Source: CAYJLF01 sp964371055 (GTDB lineage Bacteria; Eisenbacteria; RBG-16-71-46; CAIMUX01). Taken from it: DNA of 64,000 bases. The translations under genes and the position numbers were made by a program. Under the pieces are notes generated by a model. It was given only the letters and a program-made list of their open reading frames with translations, was not told the DNA's origin and made no database searches. Within the stretch, counting starts at the first letter, position 1, and every line of letters begins with the position of its first letter. The stretch is from positions 1 to 64,000 of the forward strand of contig CAYJLF010000025.1 in assembly GCA_964371055.1 (NCBI GenBank), written 5' to 3'. Positions 34,211 through 43,079 of this stretch are shown here, piece after piece.

Positions 34211-35935
34211 ATGACCGAAGGAGACCACGGACCGGCGACTCGGCCGTCGGTGCTGCTCGCGGACGACGAACAGGATCTTCTCCTCATCCTGGAGGAGGTC
34301 CTGAAGGACGGACACGACCTGACGCTCGTGTCGAACGGACTGGAGGCGATCGAGCGACTGGGGACGGGGCGGTTCGACCTCGTAGTCACCGACATCAACA
34401 TGCCCGGGGCCGACGGCCTGGCGGTCCTCAAGGCCGCGAAGGAGGCGGACCCCGAGTCCGAGGTGATCGTGTTGACCGGCAACGCCACCACGGCGACCGC
34501 CATCGAGGCGCTGCGGCAGGGGGCGCACGATTACCTCCTCAAGCCGTTCGACCTCTTCGAGATGGAACAGGCGATCGAACAGGCGCTGGAACGGCGGCGT
34601 CTGCGCGAGGAAAACCGTCGCTTCACGGTCTCGCTGCAGGAGGCGAACCGGGATCTCACCGCCAGCCAGGAGGCCCTTCGCCGTCACCGCGACGAGCTGA
34701 GCGCACGCGTGGACGAAGCGACGCGCCGGATCCGCACGCTCTATGAAGTCGGGCAGGAGATCACCTCCGCGCTCAACCTGGAACGGACGCTCGCCCTCGT
34801 CCTCGACCGCAGCCTCGAACTGACCGGCGCACGGGACGGAGCCCTGCTCCTCCCGGGCGACGAGGGTTCGTATGGCTGTCGCGTCGCGCGCGGCGCCTCC
34901 GAGGAGGAAGCCCAGTGCGCGGCCCGGGCCCTGCTCGCCGATCCGCTGCACGAGACGGTTCGGGCGACCGGGCGCACCGGCGAAGGGGCGATCCGGTTTC
35001 CGGACGGCTCGGACCGGACGGCCCTCATCGTGCCGTTTCTGCGGGAAGGCGAAGTCCGCGGAACGGTGGCGGTCTTCCGCGCCGACGAGACCCCGTTCTC
35101 CGACGGCGATCGCGAGCTTCTCAGCGGGCTGGCCGCGCAGGGATCGATCGCGATCCACAACGCTCAGGTTTACGATCAGATCCGTCAGCTCGAGCGGATG
35201 AAGTCGGACTTCGTGGCCGTCGTTTCCCACGAGCTCCGTACGCCGCTGACCGCGATCAAAGGGACGCTCGAGATCCTCGCCGACGCGCGGTACTTCCCCC
35301 TCCCACCCCAGGGCGGCGAGCTCCTGGACATCTGCCGCGTCAACTCCGACCGGCTGGAAGCTCTGGTCAACGACATTCTCGATCTCTCCAAGCTGGAGTC
35401 CTCGCGCCTGTCGAGCCACTTCGTCCGTTCCTCGATTCCCTCCCTCGCGCGCAATGTCTTCGTGCAGCTCGGCCGCCTGGCGGAGGACAAGAAGATCTCG
35501 CTCATCGTGGCCGAGAAGGACGGAGTGCCGCTCATCGAGGCGGACGAGATGCGCATCGTGCAGGTGTTGAACAATCTGATTTCCAACGCGATCAAGTTCT
35601 CGCCCGAGGGGACCACCATCAGAGTCGAGGTGGCGCCGGCGGACGGCGGGGTGGTCGTGGGCGTGCGCGACCAGGGGGTCGGGATCGCGGCGGAGGATCT
35701 CCCCAAACTCTTCACCCGCTTCCGGCAGCTCGATTCGTCCAGCACCCGCCGGGCGGGCGGCACCGGACTCGGGCTTGTGATCTCCAAGGGGATCATCGAA
35801 GAGCACGGGGGGCGGATCTGGGCCGAGTCGATGCCGGAAGAGGGGAGCGTCTTCTCCTTCTGGCTGCCGGGGTCGAACGAGAGGGCGCCGGCTTCGGCGG
35901 TGGAGGCGGAAGGATCCGCGATCTCGGGCCCCTGA
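34211..35935 (+). CDS. Receiver-GAF-histidine kinase hybrid
   Basis: The protein has 574 residues. An N-terminal receiver (about 12-130) carries the phospho-acceptor Asp61 and LLKPFD. A coiled coil (about 140-180) and a GAF domain (about 180-325) follow. HisKA has His340 (VVSHELRTPLTAIKG), and HATPase_c shows LNNLISNAIKFSP, DQGVGI and GGTGLGLVISKGI. With the receiver at the front and no membrane helix, it probably relays phosphate from another kinase or is gated by it. It is 34 bases after the GGDEF gene and likely in the same unit. Confidence 0.9.
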   Translation: MTEGDHGPATRPSVLLADDEQDLLLILEEVLKDGHDLTLVSNGLEAIERLGTGRFDLVVTDINMPGADGLAVLKAAKEADPESEVIVLTGNATTATAIEALRQGAHDYLLKPFDLFEMEQAIEQALERRRLREENRRFTVSLQEANRDLTASQEALRRHRDELSARVDEATRRIRTLYEVGQEITSALNLERTLALVLDRSLELTGARDGALLLPGDEGSYGCRVARGASEEEAQCAARALLADPLHETVRATGRTGEGAIRFPDGSDRTALIVPFLREGEVRGTVAVFRADETPFSDGDRELLSGLAAQGSIAIHNAQVYDQIRQLERMKSDFVAVVSHELRTPLTAIKGTLEILADARYFPLPPQGGELLDICRVNSDRLEALVNDILDLSKLESSRLSSHFVRSSIPSLARNVFVQLGRLAEDKKISLIVAEKDGVPLIEADEMRIVQVLNNLISNAIKFSPEGTTIRVEVAPADGGVVVGVRDQGVGIAAEDLPKLFTRFRQLDSSSTRRAGGTGLGLVISKGIIEEHGGRIWAESMPEEGSVFSFWLPGSNERAPASAVEAEGSAISGP

Positions 35936-35967
35936 CCGGCTCGCGCCGCCGATTCCCGGCTTTCCGG

Positions 35968-35996
35968 TTGCGCCGGCGGTCGGGCTTTCCTAGTCT
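35968..35996 (+). promoter_or_regulatory. Candidate sigma70-type promoter before the sugar transferase gene
   Basis: TTGCGC (35968-35973), a 17-base spacer and TAGTCT (35991-35996) lie in the 168-base gap after the hybrid kinase. The TTG...TAnnnT pattern with 17-18 spacing recurs before several other transcription units here. Confidence 0.4.
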
Positions 35997-36103
35997 TCGT
36001 TTCATCCGATCCGGCGCGCCATGCCGGTGCAGGTCGGCCCCGGGGGCGGGAGTGCCCCCGAGGGGACCGCTGCAGGAGACGCAAGACTGGAGGCCGGTAA
36101 GGA

Positions 36104-37627
36104 ATGTCGGAGACGCAGTCCGCGCGGTCGCCGCAGGGAGAGCGCGGCCGTTCCTCGATCCGGTCTGCCACTTCCGCGCTGCGTGTCGTGCGCCGCGTTC
36201 CGCGCCGCCACCAGGCGCTCCTCGTCCTGGCCGACGCGGGGCTGGCCGAACTCTTCTTCCTCGCGGCGGTGGTGATCGAACGATCGTTCGGCATTTCCGG
36301 CAGCTTCAGCGCGCCGGGAAACGGTCCCCTGCCGCTCGTGCTTGCCATCCTCTTCCCGCTGATCGTGGCCAGCCGGGGGCTTTACCGGCTGGGTCGATTC
36401 CCCTCCTGGCGCGGGCAGGCCGCGGCCGGACTGCGCGCGGTCGCCTGGTCGATCGGGATCAGCGTCAGCGCGCTCTTCCTCTTCGCGCGCGAGATTCCCT
36501 ACGGCGCCCGGCTGATCCTCGTCAGCTACCACCTGATGCTGGCCGCCTGGATGCTGGCGCTCCGTCCGTTGCTGGCGGTCTGGCTGCGACGTCGCTTCGA
36601 GGCGCGCCTGGTCTCGCCGGAGCGGGTCCTGCTCGTCGGGGCCGATCGCGCGGCGGTCGAGATCTCGCGCCGGCTGCGCGGCCGGGGGCGCGGAGTCGAG
36701 GTGGTCGGATTCGCCGACTTCGAGGGACCGACCGCCGGACCGGTCGCCCCTTTCTATCACACCAGTCTCGATGCGCTCCCGGACCTGGCCGGCGAACTGG
36801 GGGCCGATCTGGTCCTTCTGGCGCGCCCGGATCTGCCGCGGGAGGATGTCGTCCGGGTCAGCGACCGCCTGGTGGCCGCGGGCATCCAGGTCCGGGTCGC
36901 GAGCAATGCGGTCAACCGCCTGATCGACGGCCTGCCGATGGAGCCGTACGGCGGCGTCTCGCTCGTGCCGGTCGGCCAGACTCCGCTCAACGGACGCCGC
37001 GAGCGGATCAAGCGCGCGTTCGACTTCGTCGCGGTCTGCGCCGGCGGGCTTGTCGTGCTGCCGCTCCTGCTCCTCCTGGCGTTTCTCGTCGCAGTCAGCT
37101 CCCGCGGACCCATCCTCTATCGCCAGGTCCGCATCGGCAAGGGCGGGCGCCCGTTCATCTTCTACAAGTTCCGGTCGATGAGGGTGGCGAACGACGATGA
37201 GGAGCATCGCCGCTACGTGCGCGAACTGGTGGTCAACGGCGACGCCGCCGCGACCGACGAGTCGGGCCGCAAGATCTACAAGCTGGTGGACGACTCGCGG
37301 GTCACGTGGATCGGGCGGTTCCTGCGCCGCACCAGCCTGGACGAGCTGCCGCAGCTCATCAATGTGCTGCGCGGGGAGATGAGCCTGGTCGGTCCGCGTC
37401 CCGGTCTTCCGTTCGAGTACGAGCTCTATCGCGACTGGCAGAAGCGCCGCCTCGAGGTGACGCCGGGGATGACGGGGTTGTGGCAGGTGACGGGACGCAG
37501 CTACGTCACCTTCGAGGACATGGTCCTCCTCGATCTCTTCTACATCGCCAACTGGTCTCTGCTGATGGACCTGAAGCTGCTCCTGAAGACGGTGCCGGTG
37601 GTCGTGTTCGGCAAGGGCGGGCTCTGA
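36104..37627 (+). CDS. Polyprenyl-phosphate sugar-phosphate transferase (WcaJ/WbaP type)
   Basis: The protein has 507 residues. About four N-terminal transmembrane helices are followed by a CoA_binding_3-like Rossmann domain (about 168-285) and a fifth helix (about 312-335). The C-terminal catalytic bacterial sugar transferase domain carries FIFYKFRSMR, DELPQLINVLRGEMSLVGPR and MTGLWQVTGR. These enzymes load the first sugar-phosphate onto undecaprenyl phosphate to start exopolysaccharide, capsule or O-antigen synthesis. The sugar cannot be told from sequence. It heads a short surface-polysaccharide group. Confidence 0.92.
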   Translation: MSETQSARSPQGERGRSSIRSATSALRVVRRVPRRHQALLVLADAGLAELFFLAAVVIERSFGISGSFSAPGNGPLPLVLAILFPLIVASRGLYRLGRFPSWRGQAAAGLRAVAWSIGISVSALFLFAREIPYGARLILVSYHLMLAAWMLALRPLLAVWLRRRFEARLVSPERVLLVGADRAAVEISRRLRGRGRGVEVVGFADFEGPTAGPVAPFYHTSLDALPDLAGELGADLVLLARPDLPREDVVRVSDRLVAAGIQVRVASNAVNRLIDGLPMEPYGGVSLVPVGQTPLNGRRERIKRAFDFVAVCAGGLVVLPLLLLLAFLVAVSSRGPILYRQVRIGKGGRPFIFYKFRSMRVANDDEEHRRYVRELVVNGDAAATDESGRKIYKLVDDSRVTWIGRFLRRTSLDELPQLINVLRGEMSLVGPRPGLPFEYELYRDWQKRRLEVTPGMTGLWQVTGRSYVTFEDMVLLDLFYIANWSLLMDLKLLLKTVPVVVFGKGGL

Positions 37628-37697
37628 CCGGGATCCCGGGGGCCGGGCGGGATGTCCGGCGCGGGATGCGGTGAGCCGGTGAGGGGAGGGGTGCGGC

Positions 37698-38720
37698 ATG
37701 CATGTCGGGGTGGTGGGGTGCGGCTACTGGGGTCCCAATCTCGTCCGTAATCTGAGCGAGAACCGGCTCTGCACCAAGCTATCGCTCTGCGACCTGGACG
37801 CGCGCAAGCTCGACCGCCTGGCGCTCCGCTACCCCTCGGCTGCCGCTTTCACCAGCTTTGACGCGATGCTGGCGCAGACCGACCTCAAGGCCGTCATGAT
37901 CGCGACGCCCCTGTCGCATCACTATCCGTTGGCCCGCCAGGCCCTCGCGCGCGGCCTGCACGTCTTCGTCGAGAAGCCGTTCGCCGGTTCGTCCGAACAG
38001 GGCGAAGAACTGATCGAACTGGCGGAGCACAACCGGTTGGTGCTCGCGGTGGGGCACACCTTCCTCTTCAGCCCCGCGGTGGTGAAGATCCGCGAGATAC
38101 TCGACGGCGAGGAACTCGGCAAGATCTACTACATCAGCTCCACGCGCGTGAACCTGGGCCTGCACCAGAAGGACATCAGCGTGATCTGGGACCTCGCCCC
38201 GCATGATCTCTCGATGATCATGTACTGGCTGGGGGAGGTGCCGGTCGAGGTGCTGGCGACGGGGAAGGACTTCGTTCAGCCCGGGATCCCCGACGTGGCG
38301 TTCGTCTTCCTCCGCTTCGCCAGCGGCGCCATCGCGCACGTGCAGGTCTCCTGGCTGGCCCCCTCGAAGCTGCGCCGCACGACCATCGTCGGATCGGCCA
38401 AGATGCTGGTCTACGACGACACGGCGAACCTGGAGCAGGTGAAGATCTTCGACAAGGGGGTCCACTACCGCGATCCCGACACCTTCGGCGAGTACCAGTT
38501 GAGCTACCGCACCGGGGACATCGTCTCGCCCCGGCTCGAGACCTACGAGCCGCTCCAGGCCGAAGTGAACGACTTCCTCTGTGCGATCAAGGAGGGACGC
38601 CGCCCCCGGACCGACGGCTTCGACGGCCTCTGCGTCGTGCGCGTGCTGGAGGCCGCCGAGCGCTCCCTCAGCAACTCCGGACACGCGGAGGCGATCCGCG
38701 GCGTCGAGTCGCGGACGTGA
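37698..38720 (+). CDS. Gfo/Idh/MocA-family oxidoreductase
   Basis: The protein has 340 residues. The N-terminal NAD(P)-binding fold has VVGCGYWGPNLVRNL, and the catalytic EKP motif is in HVFVEKPFAGSSEQG. The C-terminal alpha/beta domain includes WDLAPHDLSMIMYWLGEVPV. Members oxidise or epimerise nucleotide sugars such as UDP-GlcNAc derivatives. Its place after the sugar transferase suggests making an activated sugar for surface polysaccharide; the exact substrate is unknown. AGGGGAGGGG precedes the ATG. Confidence 0.9.
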   Translation: MHVGVVGCGYWGPNLVRNLSENRLCTKLSLCDLDARKLDRLALRYPSAAAFTSFDAMLAQTDLKAVMIATPLSHHYPLARQALARGLHVFVEKPFAGSSEQGEELIELAEHNRLVLAVGHTFLFSPAVVKIREILDGEELGKIYYISSTRVNLGLHQKDISVIWDLAPHDLSMIMYWLGEVPVEVLATGKDFVQPGIPDVAFVFLRFASGAIAHVQVSWLAPSKLRRTTIVGSAKMLVYDDTANLEQVKIFDKGVHYRDPDTFGEYQLSYRTGDIVSPRLETYEPLQAEVNDFLCAIKEGRRPRTDGFDGLCVVRVLEAAERSLSNSGHAEAIRGVESRT

Positions 38721-38721
38721 C

Positions 38722-40269
38722 GTGAGACCAGGGAGCGCTCGATCCGCGCCCCGAGGCGGCGGCGCGGCGCTCCTGGTCTTCCTGCTCTCTTTCATCCCGG
38801 CGGGAGATGAGGCGTCGGCCTTCGAGACTCCCGCCCAACGCTGGGACTACTGGACGCTGCGCGCGACGGGAAACGTCCGCACGGCGCCACGCCTCGACGC
38901 CGAGCCGGATGTGATGACCGGCGCGATGACCGCTTCCATGAACGACTCCACCTCCGGCTTGCCGGCCGCATCGGGTCCGGCGCGATCGGCCCGAGTGCGC
39001 CTCCTCTCCACCATCGGCGCACTGGCCGTGTGCCGCTTCGATCCAACGCCCGGCCGGCCGCCCCGGCCGAGCAATCGCGCGGCGTATGCGACCCGGCCCC
39101 CGGCCTGGAGCGAGGCGGACGGTCTCCGGGTCGGCGACGATCCGCTCTTCGTGCTGGAGCAGGGGATCGCGCTGCGGCTGTGGGGCGCGGACTGGTCCAG
39201 CGTCGGTCCCCGATGGACCCTCCGCGGGGTCGCGCAGCTCCAGGCGCGGAGTGGCGGACCCTGGCTGGGACGCGCGCCGCAGATCAACCTGGCTCGCCGC
39301 GGCGGGCGACACGACATCGTTCTGGGCGCTGCCCCGATCCGCTGGGGGGACGGCATAGAGGGGAGCCTGCTGCTGGGACGCACCGCGCCGCCGATGCCGC
39401 AGCTCCGCTGGACGACGGCGCGGCCGCTGCGTCTCCCGTCCCGCCTCCGTCTCCCGGGCACGTGGACCGGCGATCACTTCCTCGCCTACCTGCATGATGA
39501 CGACAGAACGATCCCGCGCCCGCTCCTTCTCGGTCATCGACTCGCCTGGCAACCGATCGCGTCTGTCGAGGTGGCGGGAGCACGCACGATTCTCTTCGGC
39601 GGTCGCGGGCGGACGCGGCGCCTGACCCCGCGCGATCTCGGCCACATCCTCCTGGGCCGGCGGGAGAACGTGGTCGGCGCGCGCGGTCCGGGGGACAGCG
39701 ACCAGCGTGCTTCCTTCTCGCTGCGCGCCACTCTGCCGGCCGCCTGGAAAGAGCGCCTCCGCCTCGAGGGGGGCGAGCTCTTCTGGGAGTACGCGGGCGA
39801 GGACATGATCGATCCGCCGATCCCCGCGGCGGTGGCTCATCACTACGGCGCCGCGGCGGTCTGGCGTGGCTGGGAACTCCGCACCGAGATCTCCGAGAGC
39901 ACGAGCGAGAATCGGTGGTACGACCGGCACACGGTCTACGGCGACGCGCACTTCTACCGCGGGCTGCCGCTCGGGATGAGTCACGGCTCGGACGTGGTCA
40001 TGATGCGCGGCGGGATCACCACCCCGCCGGCCGGCGCGCGGATGCGGCTGACTCGCGCGGAGAGGCTCCACGGCGAGACCTCCGGGTCCCGCGAACTCCG
40101 CGTTTCGTGGCAGGCCGAGGCGATCGTCGAACTGAGTGAGCGTTGGATCGTCGAGGCGGAATTGAGCCGCACGCGGCGCATCGGCGACGGGCGCGACCCG
40201 ACCGCGCCGCCGCTGCAGCGCAGCTTCGCCGCCCTGTGGGTCACCCACCGGCCGATTCCCGCGCCTTGA
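38722..40269 (+). CDS. Wzi-like capsule assembly outer-membrane protein
   Basis: The predicted protein has 515 residues from GTG 38722, chosen because it starts a signal peptide (GGGAALLVFLLSFIPAG, then DEASA). The mature protein is rich in alternating beta strands. The segments IRWGDGIEGSLLLGRTAPPM and ERLRLEGGELFWEYAGED follow the Wzi family pattern, a beta-barrel that anchors capsule at the outer membrane. It begins one base after the oxidoreductase stop codon. No strong ribosome site is visible, so coupling is likely. The family call is by pattern and could be a more distant barrel. Confidence 0.65.
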   Translation: MRPGSARSAPRGGGAALLVFLLSFIPAGDEASAFETPAQRWDYWTLRATGNVRTAPRLDAEPDVMTGAMTASMNDSTSGLPAASGPARSARVRLLSTIGALAVCRFDPTPGRPPRPSNRAAYATRPPAWSEADGLRVGDDPLFVLEQGIALRLWGADWSSVGPRWTLRGVAQLQARSGGPWLGRAPQINLARRGGRHDIVLGAAPIRWGDGIEGSLLLGRTAPPMPQLRWTTARPLRLPSRLRLPGTWTGDHFLAYLHDDDRTIPRPLLLGHRLAWQPIASVEVAGARTILFGGRGRTRRLTPRDLGHILLGRRENVVGARGPGDSDQRASFSLRATLPAAWKERLRLEGGELFWEYAGEDMIDPPIPAAVAHHYGAAAVWRGWELRTEISESTSENRWYDRHTVYGDAHFYRGLPLGMSHGSDVVMMRGGITTPPAGARMRLTRAERLHGETSGSRELRVSWQAEAIVELSERWIVEAELSRTRRIGDGRDPTAPPLQRSFAALWVTHRPIPAP

Positions 40270-40295
40270 CGCTGCGGCGTGACCGCTGGTAGCGT
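40266..40295 (+). promoter_or_regulatory. valS: valS promoter overlapping the upstream stop codon
   Basis: TTGACG (40266-40271), an 18-base spacer and TAGCGT (40290-40295). The -35 overlaps the TGA of the Wzi-like gene. Perfect 8-base arms TTGACGCT (40266-40273) and AGCGTCAA (40291-40298) mean the read-through RNA could also fold, with an inner GCGG/CCGC stem. It may be a combined weak terminator and promoter. Confidence 0.5.
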
Positions 40296-40351
40296 CAACC
40301 AATCCACATCCGGGGCGGGTATCGCTCCAGGTCGGACGACGGGAGGGCGGC

Positions 40352-42979
40352 ATGCAGGAGATGGCCAAGGTCTACGATCCCGGTTCCTTCGAAGCGCGCT
40401 GGTATGCGCACTGGGAGAAGGAAGGGCTCTTCGCTCCCCGGCCGTCCAGCGCCGGGCGGCACTACACGATCGTCATCCCGCCCCCCAACGTCACCGGTGC
40501 TTTGACCATCGGCCACGTCCTCAACAACACCATCCAGGACGTCCTGATCCGCCTGCGGCGCATGCAGGGCTACAGCACGCTCTGGCTCCCCGGGACCGAC
40601 CATGCCGGCATCGCCACGCAGAATGTGGTGAAGAAGGATCTGGAGAAGCAGGGCATCCAGATGGCCGACCTCGGCCGGGAGAAGTTCGTCGAGTCGGTCT
40701 GGGCCTGGAAGGAGCAGTACGGCGGCAAGATCATCCGCCAGTTGCGCACCCTGGGCTGTTCGTGCGATTGGCCCCGGGAGCGCTTCACGCTCGATCCGGG
40801 CCTCTCCCGCGCCGTCGAGACCGCCTTCAAGCATCTCTACCGGAAGGGCTGGATCTATCGCGGACAGTACCTGGTGAACTGGTGCATCGGCTGCCAGACC
40901 GCCATCTCCGACGAGGAGGTCGAGTACCGCGATCGCCAGAGCTTTCTCTGGTACGTGCGCTACCCCGTGAAGGGAACCGACCGCTTCGTCACCGTCGCGA
41001 CCACGCGACCCGAGACGATCCTGGCCGATACCGCCGTGGCGGTGAACCCGGAAGATCCCCGCTACGCCGACCTCATCGGGCGCACGCTCATTCTGCCGCT
41101 GCTGCACCGGGAAATCCCGCTCGTGGCCGACGCGGCGGTCGACAAGGAGTTCGGAACCGGCGCGCTCAAGGTCACTCCCGGCCATGACGCCGTCGACTTC
41201 GCCATCGGCGAACGCCACCGGCTGCCGGTCCTCTCCGCGATCGACGCGCACGGCCGGATGACCGACGTGGCCGGGCCGTACGCCGGCCAGGATCGGGAAG
41301 AGGCGCGCAAGGGGGTCGTGCGGCAGCTCGAGGCCGACGGCCTCCTTGATCGGAAGGAGCCCTACGCCAACGCGGTCGGCGAGTGCCACCGCTGCCACAC
41401 CGTCATCGAGCCGTTCCTCTCGCAGCAGTGGTTCGTGCGGATGCAGGACCTGGCCCGGCCCGCGATCGAGGCGGCGGAGAAGGGCGAGGTCTCCTTCGTC
41501 CCCGAGCGCTGGGAGAAGACCTACCTGCACTGGCTCTCGAACATCCGTGACTGGTGCATCAGCCGTCAGCTCTGGTGGGGTCACCCCATCCCGGTCTTCT
41601 ACTGCTCGCAGGGGCACCAGGTCCTCGCCGGCGAGGAGCAGGAACCGTGCCCGCAATGTGGTTCGACCCAGTTCACGCGCGATCCCGACGTGCTCGACAC
41701 CTGGTTCTCCAGCTGGCTCTGGCCCTTCTCGACCCTCGGCTGGCCCGACGAGACCGAGGAGCTGAAGGCGTGCTACCCGACGGATGACCTCGTGACCGGG
41801 CCGGACATCATCTTCTTCTGGGTCGCCCGCATGGTCATGGCCGGATACGAGTTCGTCGGGCAGAAGCCCTTTTCGCGGGTCCACCTCCACGGGATTGTGC
41901 GCGACGAGCAGGGGCGGAAGATGTCGAAGTCGCTCGGCAACTCACCCGACCCGCTCGATCTCATCGATCGCTACGGCGCCGACGCGCTGCGCTTCACCAT
42001 GCTGATGCTGACGCCGACCGGCAACGACATCCTCTTCGGCGAGAAGAAGCTTGAGACCGGACGCAACTTCGCGAACAAGCTCTGGAACGCCGCCCGGTTC
42101 GCCCTCATGAACCTCGGGGACGATCCGGCCGTGACCGGGCCGATGGCGACCCGCGACCTGGCCGACCGCTGGCTGCAGAGCCGCCTGCGGCAGGTCATCC
42201 TCGACAGCGAACGGGCGGTGGGGGAGTTCCGGATCAACGACGCCGCCAAGGGGCTCTACGACTTCGTCTGGCACGAGTACTGCGACTGGTACCTCGAGAT
42301 GGCGAAGGTGCGGATCCAGGCCGGGGGCGAAGCCGCGCTCGAAGCGAAGCGCGGGATCCTCGTCGGGCTGACCTCCATCCTCAAGCTGCTCCATCCGCTG
42401 ATGCCGTTCATCACGGAGGAGATCTGGCACCACCTCCCCGGCACCGAGGGGGACCTGATCATTGCGAGCTGGCCCGGCGTCGAGGGGCTGACCGCGGATC
42501 CCGCGGCCGAGGAAGCGATGGCTCTTTTGATGGAGACGGTCGTCACGATCCGAAACGTCCGCAGCGAGATGAACGTCCCCCCGTCGCGCGAAGCGGCGGT
42601 CAGCATCCGGGCCGATCATCATGCCGCCGCTCTCTACCGCGAGGCGGCCTCCTATCTGCGGACGCTCGGCCGCGTGAGCGAGCTCGCGATCGGTCCCGAG
42701 CTGGCCAAGCCGCGCCATGCCGCCCACGACGTCGTCGGCCACTCCGAGGTCTTCGTCCACCTCGAGGGGCTGATCGACCTCGAGCTCGAGCGCCAGCGCC
42801 TGGGCCGCGAGCGGGAGAAGACCGAGACGCTCGTCATCTCCGCCCGGAAGAAGCTGGAGAACCAGGATTTCCTCGACCGGGCCAAGCCGGAGGTGGTCAA
42901 CCGGGAGCGAGAGAAGCTCCATCTGCTGGAAGCCTCTCTCGTCAAGCTCACGCGGGCGCTGGGGGCGGTGGAGGAGTGA
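40352..42979 (+). CDS. valS: Valyl-tRNA synthetase
   Basis: This 875-residue class Ia synthetase charges tRNA-Val. It has PPPNVTGALTIGHVLNN, in which the HIGH motif reads TIGH (52-55). The editing domain contains TRPETILADTAVAVN, the KMSKS motif is at 523-527, and the C-terminal coiled coil (about 805-870) is typical of ValRS. GGGAGGGCGG precedes the ATG. The first His of HIGH is replaced by Thr, a variation also met in other bacterial ValRS as I recall, so activity is still expected. Confidence 0.96.
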   Translation: MQEMAKVYDPGSFEARWYAHWEKEGLFAPRPSSAGRHYTIVIPPPNVTGALTIGHVLNNTIQDVLIRLRRMQGYSTLWLPGTDHAGIATQNVVKKDLEKQGIQMADLGREKFVESVWAWKEQYGGKIIRQLRTLGCSCDWPRERFTLDPGLSRAVETAFKHLYRKGWIYRGQYLVNWCIGCQTAISDEEVEYRDRQSFLWYVRYPVKGTDRFVTVATTRPETILADTAVAVNPEDPRYADLIGRTLILPLLHREIPLVADAAVDKEFGTGALKVTPGHDAVDFAIGERHRLPVLSAIDAHGRMTDVAGPYAGQDREEARKGVVRQLEADGLLDRKEPYANAVGECHRCHTVIEPFLSQQWFVRMQDLARPAIEAAEKGEVSFVPERWEKTYLHWLSNIRDWCISRQLWWGHPIPVFYCSQGHQVLAGEEQEPCPQCGSTQFTRDPDVLDTWFSSWLWPFSTLGWPDETEELKACYPTDDLVTGPDIIFFWVARMVMAGYEFVGQKPFSRVHLHGIVRDEQGRKMSKSLGNSPDPLDLIDRYGADALRFTMLMLTPTGNDILFGEKKLETGRNFANKLWNAARFALMNLGDDPAVTGPMATRDLADRWLQSRLRQVILDSERAVGEFRINDAAKGLYDFVWHEYCDWYLEMAKVRIQAGGEAALEAKRGILVGLTSILKLLHPLMPFITEEIWHHLPGTEGDLIIASWPGVEGLTADPAAEEAMALLMETVVTIRNVRSEMNVPPSREAAVSIRADHHAAALYREAASYLRTLGRVSELAIGPELAKPRHAAHDVVGHSEVFVHLEGLIDLELERQRLGREREKTETLVISARKKLENQDFLDRAKPEVVNREREKLHLLEASLVKLTRALGAVEE

Positions 42980-43079
42980 GCCGCGGTTAGCCAGGTCGCG
43001 GGTCGCCATCGGCCCGGTTCGGCGGGAGCAGGATCGCTCGCCGCGGTGTAGAGTCATCTCCGGAAAGGAGAGCCGAACC

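Noticed and set aside
28999..34503. Open frame of 1834 codons on the minus strand
   Set aside because: It lies antisense to flhG, fliA and the signalling genes, all with strong domains. The translation is Arg/His/Asp/Leu-rich without any recognisable motif and has no ribosome site. Such frames arise from G/C-biased third positions.
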